Source: Pteria penguin (lineage: Eukaryota > Mollusca > Bivalvia > Pterioida > Pteriidae). Taken from it: a stretch of DNA of 64,000 nucleotides. This document shows positions 37,778 to 50,299 of this stretch, piece after piece; within the stretch, counting starts at the first letter, position 1, and every line of letters starts with the position of its first letter. The position numbers and the translations under genes are program-made. The stretch spans positions 64,772,420 to 64,836,419 of the forward strand of contig CM068584.1 in assembly GCA_035048485.1 (NCBI GenBank). The letters are read 5' to 3'. The notes beneath the pieces were generated by a model. That model did no database searches and was not told the DNA's origin. It saw nothing but the letters and a program-made list of their open reading frames with translations.

Positions 37778-39791
37778 TCAGAAAGAGGCAGCTTCACCAT
37801 GATTTTTTTTTGTTACTTCAACAATCCCCGTTGCTAAATTGGCAGCCAGTTGGTCAATTTGTATCTGTTTGGCACTTCTACCAGCTGTCATTGAAAGGTT
37901 GTACTTCTCATAACTGAAACATGTTATGATATTGTAAGGATACGTGACATGAGATTCCATGCAGTATGCAAGGAATCTGGTGTAAGGTGTCTGATATTGT
38001 AAGGATACATGACATGAGATTCCATGCAGTATGTAAGGAATCTGATGTAAGGTGTCAGTGTCTGATATTGTAAGGATACATGACATGAGATTCCATGCAG
38101 TATGTAAGGAATCTGATGCAACGTGTCAGTGTATGATATTGTAAGGATACATGACATGAGATTCCATGCAGTATGTAAGGAATCTGGTGTAAGGTGCTTT
38201 CCTATATACACTACATTGTGATAAACAGATAATTTAATTCATACCTACTTATATATCTTATGTAGAGTTTTGCAGCACAGCCAATTTTCTTGGAGGTTTG
38301 AATTAAGTATCGCTTCTTTTTTCTGGAATATCCATGATCAGATGACTGAAATTTAGGAATGAAATGTTACAATATTAAGGAACTTAAATCAATAATAGCT
38401 GTTTGAAGAACACATGTCACCTGCAGTAGCTTTGATACTAAAGGGTGACAGACATACAGCTGACAAACAATGTAATCCCTATATGTCTCCATGCTAAGTA
38501 CAGGTAACTTAATAATTACATTGAGGTAGAAGTTTCAGAAAGAAGAAAATTTTATCTCCTTGGGTACATATGAATTATGAGTAAGAAAAATCATGTTTAA
38601 TTATTTTCATTTGGTAATTTTTACTTCATTTATTTAAAATATCCAGCTTAAAATAATTAACCTTACTTTTGAGAAAATATTTATGGCAGATTGATTCTTT
38701 TTAGACACATACCTCAGAGTTTGATTCACATTTATGATGTTTGCCTTTCCTGCCTTTACCAAACTGACATGCAAGAACTATGCTGCGATCAACAACAAAT
38801 GGAGTTATCTGTGTGGTACAGGATGAAAGTTGTACCCCATCACACTGCCAAACAATTCTTCTATCTTTCTTCTCCTTCTTCTTTTTATCATCTGACCTTT
38901 AAAGTAAAAATTTGTCCCATTTGTTAAGAACTTAATGTCTCATGTTGTAATTCATTCAAATACATATAGTACAGTAGAGGAGAAGTAAACAAGAGGCCCA
39001 AATGGGCCTGATATGTCCACCTTAATAACAACAATTAGACTAAAGAAAACACATAAGAATTTTGACAATCAGATGCATCCAGTGTGTTGTTGGCAAATGT
39101 TCCAAAGAAGTTTGTCAAAGGAGCCCACCCCCTATTTGACCTCATTTGGCCTGTCCTTGATCCACCCTCTGGGTGCATCTTACTTCACTTAAACTTATAA
39201 TTTACATAAAACTGATATAGTTCTATAGGTTTATGAGGTAAAAATTTGTACAAACTGCATGTAATTGTACTAAAATGACTAAATTCCAAAAGACTTCATA
39301 ATGTATAAAAATTTGACTTCAGAATGGAATGGAATACAACAATACTTCTTTCGAGATTCTTTGAGATAAATGCATTCAATTTGCTGTTGTAGCCATTCAG
39401 TCTGAAAGAGAAATTTTCATAAAAGGAGGCCTCTGTGAACTATTCTTGGTCTCCCCTTGATCCATACCTTGCTTGATCTCTGATCCCCAAAAGCAATAAC
39501 ACTTGTAGACCAGACATTAGTACTTCATAATCTACAAAGCTTTATCAGATGTGACCATTGTTTAAAATGCCAAAGGTTTGTATAGAAGTAGGCACATCAC
39601 AAATGCTAATTGGAAAGCGAAGATGCCCCAAAGGTGAACGATCCTTACCATGAAACAAAGGTGCACAATGATGTTCTCTTGTGTGCCTCAAGAGTTTCAT
39701 TTAATGCTTTTTCATCCTCCACATAGCCTGTGATGTAAGAGGCATTTTTGTTGATAGTGTGGAAGGATGTGGAGAGCCACTCTAATTCCAT
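37778..39791 (-). CDS. Element-borne four-exon gene: 187-aa protein with GCM/WRKY/CARF-like zinc domain
   Basis: Exons on the minus strand: 39649-39791 (ATG, starting MELEWLSTSF), 38713-38896, 38245-38345, 37778-37913 (TGA). Every junction has AG/GT signals and the phases (2, 0, 2) keep one open frame of 188 codons. Exon 2 begins in a Lys/Asp/Glu-rich stretch, then reads RRIVWQCDGVQLSSC and PFVVDRSIVLACQFGKG..KGKHHKCE. Exon 3 has YLIQTSKKIGCAAKLYIRYI. The Cys..Cys..KK.GC.A.. pattern resembles the DNA-binding N-terminus of Mutator-like transposases and CARF-like proteins. No DDE catalytic core follows, so the protein would bind DNA only. It sits inside the 6.6-kb transposon, and the inverted satellite lies in its last intron. 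An upstream 5' exon is possible, because the AG at 39806 fits an acceptor in frame. Confidence 0.68.
37928..38205 (-). repeat. Inverted four-unit array of the 71-bp satellite
   Basis: GATATTGTAAGGATAC starts at 37928, 37993, 38064 and 38135 (spacings 65, 71, 71). Read on the minus strand each unit contains TGCATGGAATCTCATGTCA as in the large array. It lies wholly within the last intron of the element gene. Confidence 0.9.
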
Positions 39792-40198
39792 TCTAAAACT
39801 GGTATCTGAAATAAATTTAAATCTTAAAATCACATTTACATTTTGTTAAAAGTTGCAGTTACTGACTATTTTGTGTTTCATAAGGGTAGAAGTCTCAATA
39901 AGAAATAACGTTCATAGTACAACGTACATCACTAAATGGTTGAATGTAACATTTATATTAATTTACATTGTGTATAGAAATAATTTGTCTTTCCAAATGT
40001 AAAAGTACTAAAACGCAGGGTTCATACCTAGTATCCTTGTGTGCCCTATAATTTCTACGGTCTAATATTTAATGCCAAAAATTGATAAAGATCGATCGAT
40101 AATGATGGATCAATTTAATAAATTTAGTGATTAAAGCACTTGATTACAGTTCTACATTTTCATAATGTCACATCACCATGAATGTTTTTATTATTTTG

Positions 40199-40319
40199 GA
40201 GGGGGTGGACAGGGTGAGAGGGAGGGGGGTGAGGGGGCAGAAGGGAGGGAAGGGGGCGGCAGAAGAGAGGAAAGGGGGCGGGAGGGGTGAGAGAAAGGGG
40301 AGGGAGGCGGGAGAGGGAT
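40199..40319 (+). repeat. G-rich polypurine tract
   Basis: About 120 bases almost entirely G and A on the plus strand, with more than ten runs of three or more G. It could form G-quadruplex or triplex structures. It lies near the right end of the transposon, upstream of the element gene on its coding strand side. Confidence 0.8.
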
Positions 40320-40689
40320 ACCCCCTGTACGTCCCCTCATTTTGTATAAAATAAGACACGATATATAATGGATTCCGTTGAAAATAAGACCCTGTCTAAA
40401 TTATGACCCCCTACACACGCTCCTCTAGATTTCAGTTCGAATTGCCTCTAATGTTTACATTAGATACGACATTCGAGTAGTTTGTGATTACAATAAGTTT
40501 ATATAAACATCGCTTATACACCTCCTGTAGATCTAGATACTTCTTCTATGCCATTGTGTAAGATTTTATTTCAACTACATTGGCATACTACATTTACATG
40601 GTTCTATATCGCATTATTATACATGCCAAAATGTAGTGTATAGAATCCGGATTTAAAAATCTAGTTTGGTTTCTCAAATACAAATAGGT

Positions 40690-40727
40690 GACATCATGCA
40701 TGAGGTTCCTTACATCTAGCGAGTGCC
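40690..40727 (-). repeat. Right terminal inverted repeat of the 6.6-kb transposon
   Basis: It ends ..CTTACATCTAGCGAGTGCC, the reverse complement of the left end, followed directly by the AACTTTAAC duplication. Confidence 0.88.
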
Positions 40728-40949
40728 AACTTTAACATGAAAGAAGTTTGCTGCCAGTATTCAAGTTTCACCCCTTAATTTTGTATCCATATCTACACCT
40801 CTTATTCTATCAACATATACCAAAAGGTCGAAGTTGACAAGGAATTATAATGAGACTGCAGAAAGACAGAATACCATTAAATATAATATAATTAATGTTT
40901 TATTTGGTTTGTTTCTAATTCTGTCGTACTCTGTGTTGAAAGCCTGTAT

Positions 40950-41263
40950 TTTGTAAGGTTGAAAATTATTAACTCAACAGTTCCGTTGGAAGAAGAATCT
41001 GGATAGTGGTGAGAGGGAGGATTGCAAAGTGGTAAGATCGAATGAACTTGAAATTAAATGGAGATCATTTTCCATGATTTGTATCATTTAATCAGAAAGA
41101 CGTGTAGTTTACATTAACAATTTAATTCTACCTTTACAAGGTAACAAAGGGTAACTCTGCTATTCTTAATAATGAAATTTTGCATTTGAACATAGTGAAT
41201 TCTGATGTAATATGACAGCTCTGAAATGGAGAAAATATGGACTTTAGCGCTCAGGATTTGATT

Positions 41264-41311
<48 letters not shown>

Positions 41312-43050
41312 TTGTAACACTTATTATGAATAGGTATATCAATTTCCATTCTCTGAATTGTAATCTTGTTTCAGGGTTCCGTGAGTGTCCACCGTGGTAC
41401 ATTAGCGTCAGTCATGCGACACCACTTAAGTTTACATTGTAATTTACATTTTTGTTTTAGTATATTACTTTCAAACATTCCATTTATACCATCTATATCA
41501 TATTCTATAGTGCACTATAATTACAGTGTTTTAGTATATCTACACTCGTTTTCATCAATCAGTTTCCTTTAACAAGACACGTATTGGGGGATTTTAAAAA
41601 CCGTCATTGTGATCACTGCCTGAATTTAAATTCAGCTTAGTAAACCAATTCTATACACCATCATTTGATAAACTTTGATTGCAGTATTTGATATTCAGTT
41701 TTTAATTATTATTTAATGGATAACCGAATAATTTAATGCAAGTGTAGAATAGCTGACGGGAAGGAAGGAAATGAATTACGAGGTCCCTGTGATGGATCCC
41801 ATTTTGATAGCATATAGTCTTACCGTTTGCCGTACATAGACGTGTCCTTCGCTTCGATATTTTACGTATGCCTTTTGTGACTTACATTCTTTTGCTGGAT
41901 ATATTCCTTTTGTAGTATAGCTATTCACCAAAGAATGATCTTTTACCAGATTTCCCCTTATATTTAATACAAGCTTGTACATGTTACTGTACAAAGCGCA
42001 GATGTAGAAATTTTCGAAGAGTGTGTCGGTATTAAATGTATCAAGCGTTTTCCTTTTTCACAAAGAAGCTCAGGTCAATTCAGGCCAAACACCGAACACA
42101 CTGTTCCTTCTTGTCTTAGTTGAATCTGTTAGCAAGTGGAGAATGACGGTTACGGGTTCTATGTCCAGCGGGGAGTATCCATTGGAAAACAAAGAAGTTG
42201 AGGGGCTGTTTTAGCACTTCCACTACAAAATCTCGGCCCTTTATCGCAGTATATTTGAATTTCATCCATTAGATTATATTTATATGCCAAACAATTAACA
42301 GATATTTGTAAGTGTATCAAGCCTTTCGCTTATGAAAAGTGCTCACTTCAATTCAGACCATGTACTTGAAGACTTACTTGAAGCTTTTCACCATACGATA
42401 TCAAGGATTATAGGTTCAATGTCCATTTTCAGTTTAATCAGTTTCCTATCTATGCTCATATTCGATGCCAAGTATAAATATTATGCATTGTCTCGTAGTG
42501 TCATAGTCTAAGTGGCCGGAGCGCTGTCAATTTCAAATCAGTCACGGCAGTATCCCCCTCCCCATATTATAATTTATTTAGAGAGAAGTATATATTTCCC
42601 CATGAAGCATATTTCATACTCAGCAAAAAGAGCGAATAATCTGCTATGGAAAACAATCAACAGAATCTGTACATTCATACAAGTATATTTTGCCATACAT
42701 GGTGTAGTGGCATAGGCAATCCGGGTTCGACCCCCGATAGATAGATAGATAGATAGATATAATTAAGTTTAACGTCACACCGAGAATATTTCACTCATAT
42801 GGTGACGATGGTTCGACTCCCGAATTGCATCACTGTGTTGATGGGATTTGTTACTACTTCCTGCTTCCAAGGTGCTATATTATTCAAAAACTGACGGGGG
42901 TGGGGTAGGAGAGGGTAAGATTCCTACGGGTCACGACATTGCACGAAAGTATGATGTAAAACCGCACATTCTAAGTTTTGACCCTTAAGGTTGATAAATA
43001 AGCAATAAATATAGAACATATATGCATTTTAATTTTGTGCAACAGATGTG
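40950..43050. repeat. Interspersed module R, copy 2, with SINE pieces
   Basis: Same landmarks as 16900-19250 (GTAAGGTTGAAAATTATTAA, TTTACAAGGTAACAAAGGGTAACTC, a (GA)n run at 41268-41309, CTCACTTCAATTCAGACC). It ends with a family 2 SINE near 42700-42900 that holds an internal fragment of family 1 and a (GATA)n run. The 42570-43050 part is also duplicated at 51775-52170. No gene. Confidence 0.55.
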
Positions 43051-43789
43051 CATTTTCACATCTTATGTCTCCCCAGTGATGCTCGTGACCGAATAATTGG
43101 AGGTTTAATAATATATAAAGAACCAATCTATGTATGAGGAAGATTCTCCGTAGCTTTTGAGTGATTTACAAATTTCATGACTGAAAATTTTAAGTATATA
43201 TTTCATGTCAATACAAAACACCTAAAAGAAGACCGCACCAAAGGTAGACTAGCCCTCATGGACTATCAACTTAAAAACACAAGTTTACCTTTACAAGACA
43301 AGAAAGGTAACTCCATTATACCTCCTCTTTTTGTCTTTAAGAAAAATTGTCACTTTAGACATTATCTCCAAACATCGTGCATGTGTATTTATAACTTTGT
43401 CTTAAATACTGAGTTCCAACTTAATAATGTAACAGTATCCAGGCATATATAAAGGAAACGGGGATTTTTTGAACCAAAACAAAAGTACACCAATTTCAGA
43501 AATAATAAAGAATCCTCCATAGATAGGACAAAGATCGCCATGTTATCTTTAACTTGTTTAACATAGCCCGTCTCTAATTTATAGTCTTGAATCTCTGTAC
43601 CTATTACATCTTTCTTCATATTGTGCTTGTTTGTTTGACATCTACTGTCTAGGGGTAAATTTTCAATGAGGAGAGTTTCATCTTGCAATATATGAAAAAA
43701 GAGAATTTAGGTAAAATTTCCTGTGAATCTGTCAATGGTATAGAAATGTCGTAGTATAATCGATGTTATGTGTACCAAGCCAGATACAC

Positions 43790-44325
43790 AGGAAATTTCT
43801 GAAAGTTGCATTAATGTTTAATCTGTTTATTACTAACTTATGTTGATTGCAGTTCATCAATTCTGTTAAATCATAATTTAAACCAATGGATTTTGTATGG
43901 CTGAAAATTGGTTAATCCACAATTTCTTTTCAATGAGAGGAGTCCAGATAGTTGAAATGGGGGGTTGGGGGGGGGGGGGGGTTACAAATGTTTGGGAAGA
44001 TCGAATAAATAATATATAAATATAAATATAAATAATATGTCACATTTAATGGGAATTAACTTACCAAGATTATCCTTAATCTCTCTATTATCTCTATATC
44101 CTTAATAAATGAGAGAAAAGTAAAATTGTTCCAGGGTAAATAAGAATTGAACACATTACACTTGTTCTTTTCATCCAGACGCTTGAACGATAAAGTAAAA
44201 GGGAAAGGTATCCACGATGGAACAAAATTGGAGCAATGAAATATTTGTTAAAGTTTCGATTTTAACATTGTTATGGACAGTCATCGAAGTCTCTCATTCT
44301 GATTGTTCGATTTCCAGAGAGAGAC

Positions 44326-44356
<31 letters not shown>

Positions 44357-47300
44357 TGGAAGGGAAAAAAGAATGTAAGCTGAATAGAGTTGTACTTGTT
44401 ATTTACATTCAATTTTCTTTATGTACTTTTATATCAATCATTTCCATTTGCAGTACATTGAGGTGGATTTACAAACAAAATTTCTTCATTGTGATCACTG
44501 CCAAATTTCAAATAAAAAAATTACCAATCATAAAAACAAGTCGTGTTTTTAATATTGAACAATGGATATGCGAGTAATTTAAAGCAAGAGAATAGTAGAG
44601 GGTGTGTGGGGGAAAGGGGGGATAAATGCATTTACAAGGCCCTGTGATGGGTCTCATTGTGATAACATATAGATTTACAGTTTGCCTTACGCAGATGTGA
44701 CCTTTGTTATATACTTCCCTATATATTTCAAGCATGTTTTTGTGTAATTTACATTGTTTTGCTGTATATATTCAACAGAATGTAAACGTTCATCAGTTTA
44801 GCCATAGAATTATCTTTAAACAGATTTCTCCTTATATTCTAAATACGTTAGAATTCAACAATTTTAGAATTTAGAATATTAAAAATAAAGCGTGAGTCGG
44901 TGTATCAAACTCTTCATTGGTCGCAAGAGGTTTAGGTCATTTCAAGCTAAGTAACGTAACACGCAATTCAATTCAATTTTCTTTGAATCTGTTTGCAAGC
45001 GGGAAACGAGGACGATGGACTCAAGAAAAACTAGCCACTGACCTTTTTTTTGGGGGGGGGGGTGTTGTGTTTTTGATTTTGGGGTTTTTGGGTTTTGCTT
45101 TTATTATTATTAATATTATTATTGCAACGGGGAAAGGGGGGGAGGGTCTAATATGTCTTGAGTTAAAACTCCCTCCTTCCAGTCTCCGCCTCTGATCGTT
45201 GTATAGCCCTCCACTTTCACAGACTCCATTACATACCTGTTCGTATATACATAGCTATTGCAGCAACCACTGTAGAATACAATTTTCATTGAAAGATCTT
45301 ACAAGAGTAAGAACAAATGACAATGACCTTCCCTGTTACTTCCTGTACCATTACATCAAACACAGAGCTATGATCTATCAGTAGAATAACATACATGTAA
45401 TCCACATGACAAGGAAATAAATGTTCAAGTAATATTTCCGTGTTTACTACATTTGTAATGGTGAATTAAAAGAGAGTTAAATTAAACCAACCCCCCCCCC
45501 CTTTTTTTTTCTCCGACAGCAACAAATAAATGAATGCCAAAGTGTTTACTATGTCAAGTGTACGTTTCTATCATTACAAGTTCTCACCTCAATTCAAACC
45601 ATGCACTTTAACACAAGACCCTTTCTAGTCCTTTTTGAGGTTTTCACAGGTCGATGTCAAGCATTATGAATCTAATATCCAGCGGAGAATAGTCGGTTTA
45701 CTGTCGTTGTAAATATTCGAGGCTTAGTATAGATATTATACATGGAACGTATCATCTAGCGGGTGTTGGTGAAAGGGGGGGGGGTGTTGTTGTATAGTCA
45801 ATTTCAATATAAGGCACGGCCTACTGATTGGATCTCTTACATATTATAGTCTATTTACAGAGAAGTAAACATATTTATCGGAAAGCATATTCAATACTCA
45901 AGGAAAAGTCCGATCAATCTAAGTAGACAGCAACCTTCCTCCTAGAAGAGTTAGATAAACCTCTGTGCATTATCCCGCAACGCCTACTTAGGAGGAAGAA
46001 CCTTAAACGTTTATGAAAATAGCTTTAATGAAAATAACATTGGGCAGCAATCGTCATGATGAAAACATAAATTAATAAATAAATAATTAATAATCAGCTT
46101 AGGCTCTGGGCATTACCGAAGACAAAAAATATTGTCAAATCATTTCACGTACGTTTTCTTTTCCAATCTATCTTATAAGGGAAATGAAAGGTTTTTATTC
46201 TATTCCTGTGGGGTGAAAATGGGAGAATTCTGAAATTCCTACCTATTTTTAAGAGGGTTGAAAACAGATGGGTTGTGAAGTCGTCGGAAGTATATAATAT
46301 AAAGCAGTATTATAAGAAAGGTAACTCCAATTTCCCTAATTACGAATCGGAGAATTTTTCGAAAATAAAAATGGGAAGATCCTTTTCCAGACTGCACATA
46401 ACGAAGGCAAGAATGAATATATCCGAATGGGGGTAGAAAAGAATCAATAAGTGTTTGTTAAACAACTGTAATGAGACTTCAGAAGCTCAGTGTTACATGG
46501 AAATACCCCACCCCCTCCCGCCCGTGTGCTTGTTCTGGTCGTAAACCCTAACCAGTGATTTTAGAAGAAAAAAAAACTACAGTTTTTGACGTCTGTTTAC
46601 ATATACAGGTATTGAGTGTTGTTACATAAATTCTAAACCTGTTTCAAAAGGGGGGACGCAACGGCTAAAACACATTTTACTCAAACGTCTTATAAGAATA
46701 AGCTCTTACTCATATATACCTTCTTTATGGATTTATTGCTACATTTGTATCGAATACAGAATCCTAAATATTATTAGATGGCAAAGTCTTGTTTACATCC
46801 TACGAAAATAAATAACAAATTCATGTTTCCGCCATTATATTAACAATCTGAAAACTGACTGATATAAAAGAGAATAGCAACACAAAACTCAGCGGTTAGA
46901 TCTGCTTAACTTGGTCGGGAATCTATATACACCTCCCTATGAAATCATTTGCCGAATTTTAGTTCTAAACATTCAAATTGCATTATGTATTTTGATAGCA
47001 TGGTTGTAGGAAAATTTGAACACATATACGTTATAATTCTGTGCACCAGATGCATTTAGACAACAGAGATGCTCATGACCAAACAATATGTAAATAGAAA
47101 TTAAATTAATAAGTCAATAATTCAAAAAGGGGATGCCTAAGTGCCGTTCTAAATTTGTAAATTCCCATTTCCGTTATAAGGGGTCGGAAGGGGGCAATGG
47201 TAGCGGGAGGATTAGATGTGAGTTGCATGGACTAGGGAATATCACATATGACATCAAATGGCGGCAGTTATTACAATTATCAGTATAGATAAATCAGGAA

Positions 47301-47650
47301 CATAAGTATGTCAATTCTTTACAAGGCAAAGGAAGGTAACTCCATTTTCCTTAAATACGAAATGTACCTTTTGCTTTAGATACACTATATTCGAAATGCA
47401 AGGAGAGGGAATAAAAATGACTCTAGAGTAAACTGGTTTCGTAGAAATAATGACAAATGAAGATCATGGCAGAGGTGAGAGCAAGAGAGAGAGAGAGACA
47501 GAGACAGAGAGAGCTTTTTTGTTCTTTTTTCATGATTGTCAGATAATCATTTTCCGTAACTTAAATGACTTGATATAATGTGACTCAATTGTCATATTTA
47601 AAGGTCTCTCTGCTTTCTTTATTCTTTTATTAATTTGCAAAAATCCTTTC
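43790..47650. repeat. Interspersed module R, copies 3 and 4
   Basis: Copy 3 (43790-46300) repeats the AATGGATTTTGTATGGCTGAAAATTG, (GA)n, CCTTACGCAGATGTGACC, ATCCACATGACAAGGAAATAA and CTCACCTCAATTCAAACC landmarks. Copy 4 (46300-47650) keeps the GAAAGGTAACTCCA blocks and (GA)n. Both have homopolymer G and C runs. No gene supported. Confidence 0.5.
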
Positions 47651-48069
47651 AAGCTCAGGTGTTTTTTTAAGAACTGATCTTGATTAAGCGTCAAGTAAAA
47701 GTTATCCACGATTTAAATTTAGGACATGAATAACATTTCTAAATTGTCGTAGTTGAAGATCTCTTCGTATTTTTAATTGATTTGGCATTAATCCAAAATT
47801 CCAGTATTTCGTGAATTTCCTATTCTTTTATTTTTAGGTGCATATTATTGAAATTTACTTTGGGATTTAAAAACGCCTATCTAATATCATTATAGTTTAA
47901 TCAACAACTAGGATGAATAATTGCATCAAACTTGATTTATTTCGAAAATCTGAATTATATTTGACAATATGATTGGTGCTATCACACGTTTCTTTTGAAA
48001 ATGATTTGATTTCATCACTTTTGTATACCACGTCCAAACTTTCATGTGTTTTGTTTATGAACGAGTATC

Positions 48070-49010
48070 CCCCCCCCCCACAAACACACACATTTGCTTT
48101 AACGCATGCACGCAATCTGGACCGCATGGATGGACATAAAGTTCGATTTTTCCTCATAGGAATATTATTCCACACTTCTTGAGGGGCACGTGCCAACTCA
48201 TCCACAGTTCTTGGTTGACGGTGAATTTAAGTAAGCGTCTCCCTAACTCATTCCACATGTGTTCTATAGGATTGAGGTTGGGTGAACGTGCTGGGAAATC
48301 CATTACATTAATTCCCTGGATGTTTAGAAAGACGTGCGTTGTCTTGTTGAAACGTCAACGGATTGTTGACAGTTTGATGACGTTGAAATTAATGGAAGGA
48401 GCTCAGATTGTAAAATGTCATCGATTTAGCACCTCGCGGTAAGAGTGTTCCTCAAACTAACCAGTGATGACTTGAAATGTTGATTGAATGCTCCCCAAAC
48501 CATGAAGCCACCACAGCCAAACTTGTCACGTTCAATTATACAGTGTGCGGCAAAACGTCCATTGCGTCTCCTATAAATGCGCTGTCTTCCGTCAAACATG
48601 GACAAATTGAATCTTGATTCGTCGCTGAACACTGCGTCATGCCAATTACGTCGATTAGCAGATGTGTTCCGGGACCAGGTCAGGCGATTTTATCGGTGAC
48701 GGGAGTTAGGATCAAGCCTGTCAATGGGCGACGGCATAGCAAACCTTGCTCTTTCAATTGTCGGCGTACTATCCTGGGGAAAACCTGTCACGTAGATGAC
48801 GTTGCCTTATGAAAACGTCTTGACGTCTTGTCGTTACGCGTGGCTGACCACTTCCCGTGGTCCGATATTTCCGTACAAGTCTCGTGATTGTAGACAAATG
48901 GACGTTGATTTACGCCGGCGTCTGCAAGGCAAAGAACAGCATAGCTCTGTTGCTCAGACAGTCTCGGCATTTCACGCATTAGTTTTAATGAAGCAATGTT
49001 TGAAATCTGG
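48070..49010 (-). pseudogene. Tc1-like transposase pseudogene
   Basis: On the minus strand, fragments in several frames follow the Tc1 order. First MPRLSEQQSYAVLCLADAG (DNA-binding start, about 48970), then FSDESRFNLSMFDGRQRIYR and GGFMVWGAF around the first catalytic Asp (48630-48470), then FPARSPNLNPIEHMWNELG containing the final Glu (48290-48235). Stops and frameshifts separate them. Terminal repeats were not found. Confidence 0.85.
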
Positions 49011-49379
49011 ATAGATAGGCACTAGGTACCAGTATACGTTATTTCTGAAGAAAATGACTCAATGTAGAGCACGTGGTCGAGTACTTGTTGAAAACCGCAC
49101 GGGTGAGCAGTATTACCCTATGGTTGAGTGACTTGTCTCGCCGATAGCATGAAAGTTACCGCAATCACACAATATCAAGCAGACATTCAAATCGATTTAT
49201 TTTCAAAACATTTATGTTTTTACATAAAAAAAACCCAAACATGTAAGTGTTTTTAAAGTCCCTGAGTATATAAACCTGTGATTTATGCGTCATTTTCATC
49301 AGTATTGACACAGCTTCACATTAATTAATCCAGACGTATCTTTTAACTTACGAATTTTTAAATATGTGATTAAATTAGG

Positions 49380-49620
49380 GCACTCTGTCACTGCGAGCCC
49401 TCCCATGTTGACGGCTTGCAATCCTTGCTGTGGGGCTTGTGCTCCATATGTTGAGGGTTTGCCCTCGTATTGAGCGCTTGACCTCCATCCCCTCCTATGT
49501 TGAGGGTTTGCCCTATTTATCCTTCCTGTGTTGCCTCGTCCACTCTGAATGCCTCGTTTATCGAAGTGAGACTACTGTAAAAGCCTCTGTGTTTTTAACA
49601 TGGCACAAGCGGGAGGTAAG
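49380..49620 (+). repeat. Degenerate GTTGAGGGTTTGCCCT repeats
   Basis: Variants of 'catgttgagggtttgccct' recur four or five times at roughly 20-60 bp spacing. The ORF across it is not credible. Confidence 0.45.
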
Positions 49621-49772
49621 TTAATTATGTCTACACACCCACAAGTCATTGCGAGGGGTTTGACTTAAGTGTTATTATGCCATTTTTTCTTATGTTATGT
49701 GGCTGTGACACTACAGTGTTTTTTTCACATTCATGTGTATATACAGTGCTGAATTATAGTTTCGTCTGTATG

Positions 49773-50218
49773 TAAAGATGATGGATAAATCCTAACCGTA
49801 AGTGTGAAAATCATGAAACTAGAGGACATACAAAATCAGTGAAAATGAAAACCAAGTGGAAAATAACAAACTATGTCTACTTGAAGAGCCTATGTGAGCC
49901 CCTATGATGGCGTGAGATCAGGTGCCTGGGGAGAGTGAGCATACACTGCTTGCTAGCAATATCCGTCACATATACCCAGTGGAAAGAGTAAAATCGTGTA
50001 AATTCCAGATACATATATATATGGAGAGGTCAAAGCAGGTAACCTTCTAGTATAGAAGGTGTCAAATCTGTGTAAAATGATTGGAATCGGTCTCAGTCCA
50101 GAATATCATTTAAAAGTCTTGATAATGAGATATCATATGGAGTAATAAGAGTCTCGTAACGACCATAGAACTTCCTTAGTGACGTTGCTAGTCTAGCACA
50201 TATATAACTATGGTTGAG
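49773..50218 (-). mobile_element. RT retroelement fragment (3' end), copy 2
   Basis: On the minus strand it holds the last roughly 40 codons of the RT (GYICARLATSLRKFYGRYE to NDILD, TGA) and the full 3' UTR to TTATCCATCATCTTTACAT. It is abutted by a plus-strand piece of the same UTR at about 50236-50300 (GGGTGTGGCTAGCTAACAGG..GGGCACCTGGTCTCAC), giving an inverted arrangement. Confidence 0.8.
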
Positions 50219-50299
50219 TATGCCAGAGCATTCCGGGCGGGTGTGGCTAGCTAACAGGAGACGCTCACTCCTTCCGGGCACCTGGTCTCACCTCTGAAT

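Larger units (their letters stand above)
34125..40727. mobile_element. 6.6-kb TIR DNA transposon, MULE-like, with 9-bp target duplication
   Basis: The left end begins GGCACTCGCTAGATGTAAGG and the right end is its near-exact reverse complement (TIRs of about 38 bp). AACTTTAAC flanks both ends (34116-34124 and 40728-40736), while the paralogous unit has a single AACTTTAAC at 31718-31726. The 9-bp duplication fits Mutator-like elements (8-10 bp); Merlin-like elements are an alternative. Inside are a 71-bp satellite array, a smaller inverted array, a spliced minus-strand gene and a G-rich tract. No catalytic transposase domain was seen, so it is probably non-autonomous. Boundaries are firm; the superfamily is inferred. 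Confidence 0.85.
31964..40950 (+). repeat. 1.2-kb tandem duplication, second copy, split by two insertions
   Basis: Segments 31964-32051, 33310-34124 and 40737-about 40950 align in order with 30751-31940. They are separated by an RT element (32052-33309) and a TIR transposon (34125-40727). Both insertion points are empty in the first copy. Confidence 0.8.

Noticed and set aside
43177..43688. 91-aa and 99-aa ORFs
   Set aside because: Overlapping on opposite strands within module R, no conserved motifs and not kept in other module copies.
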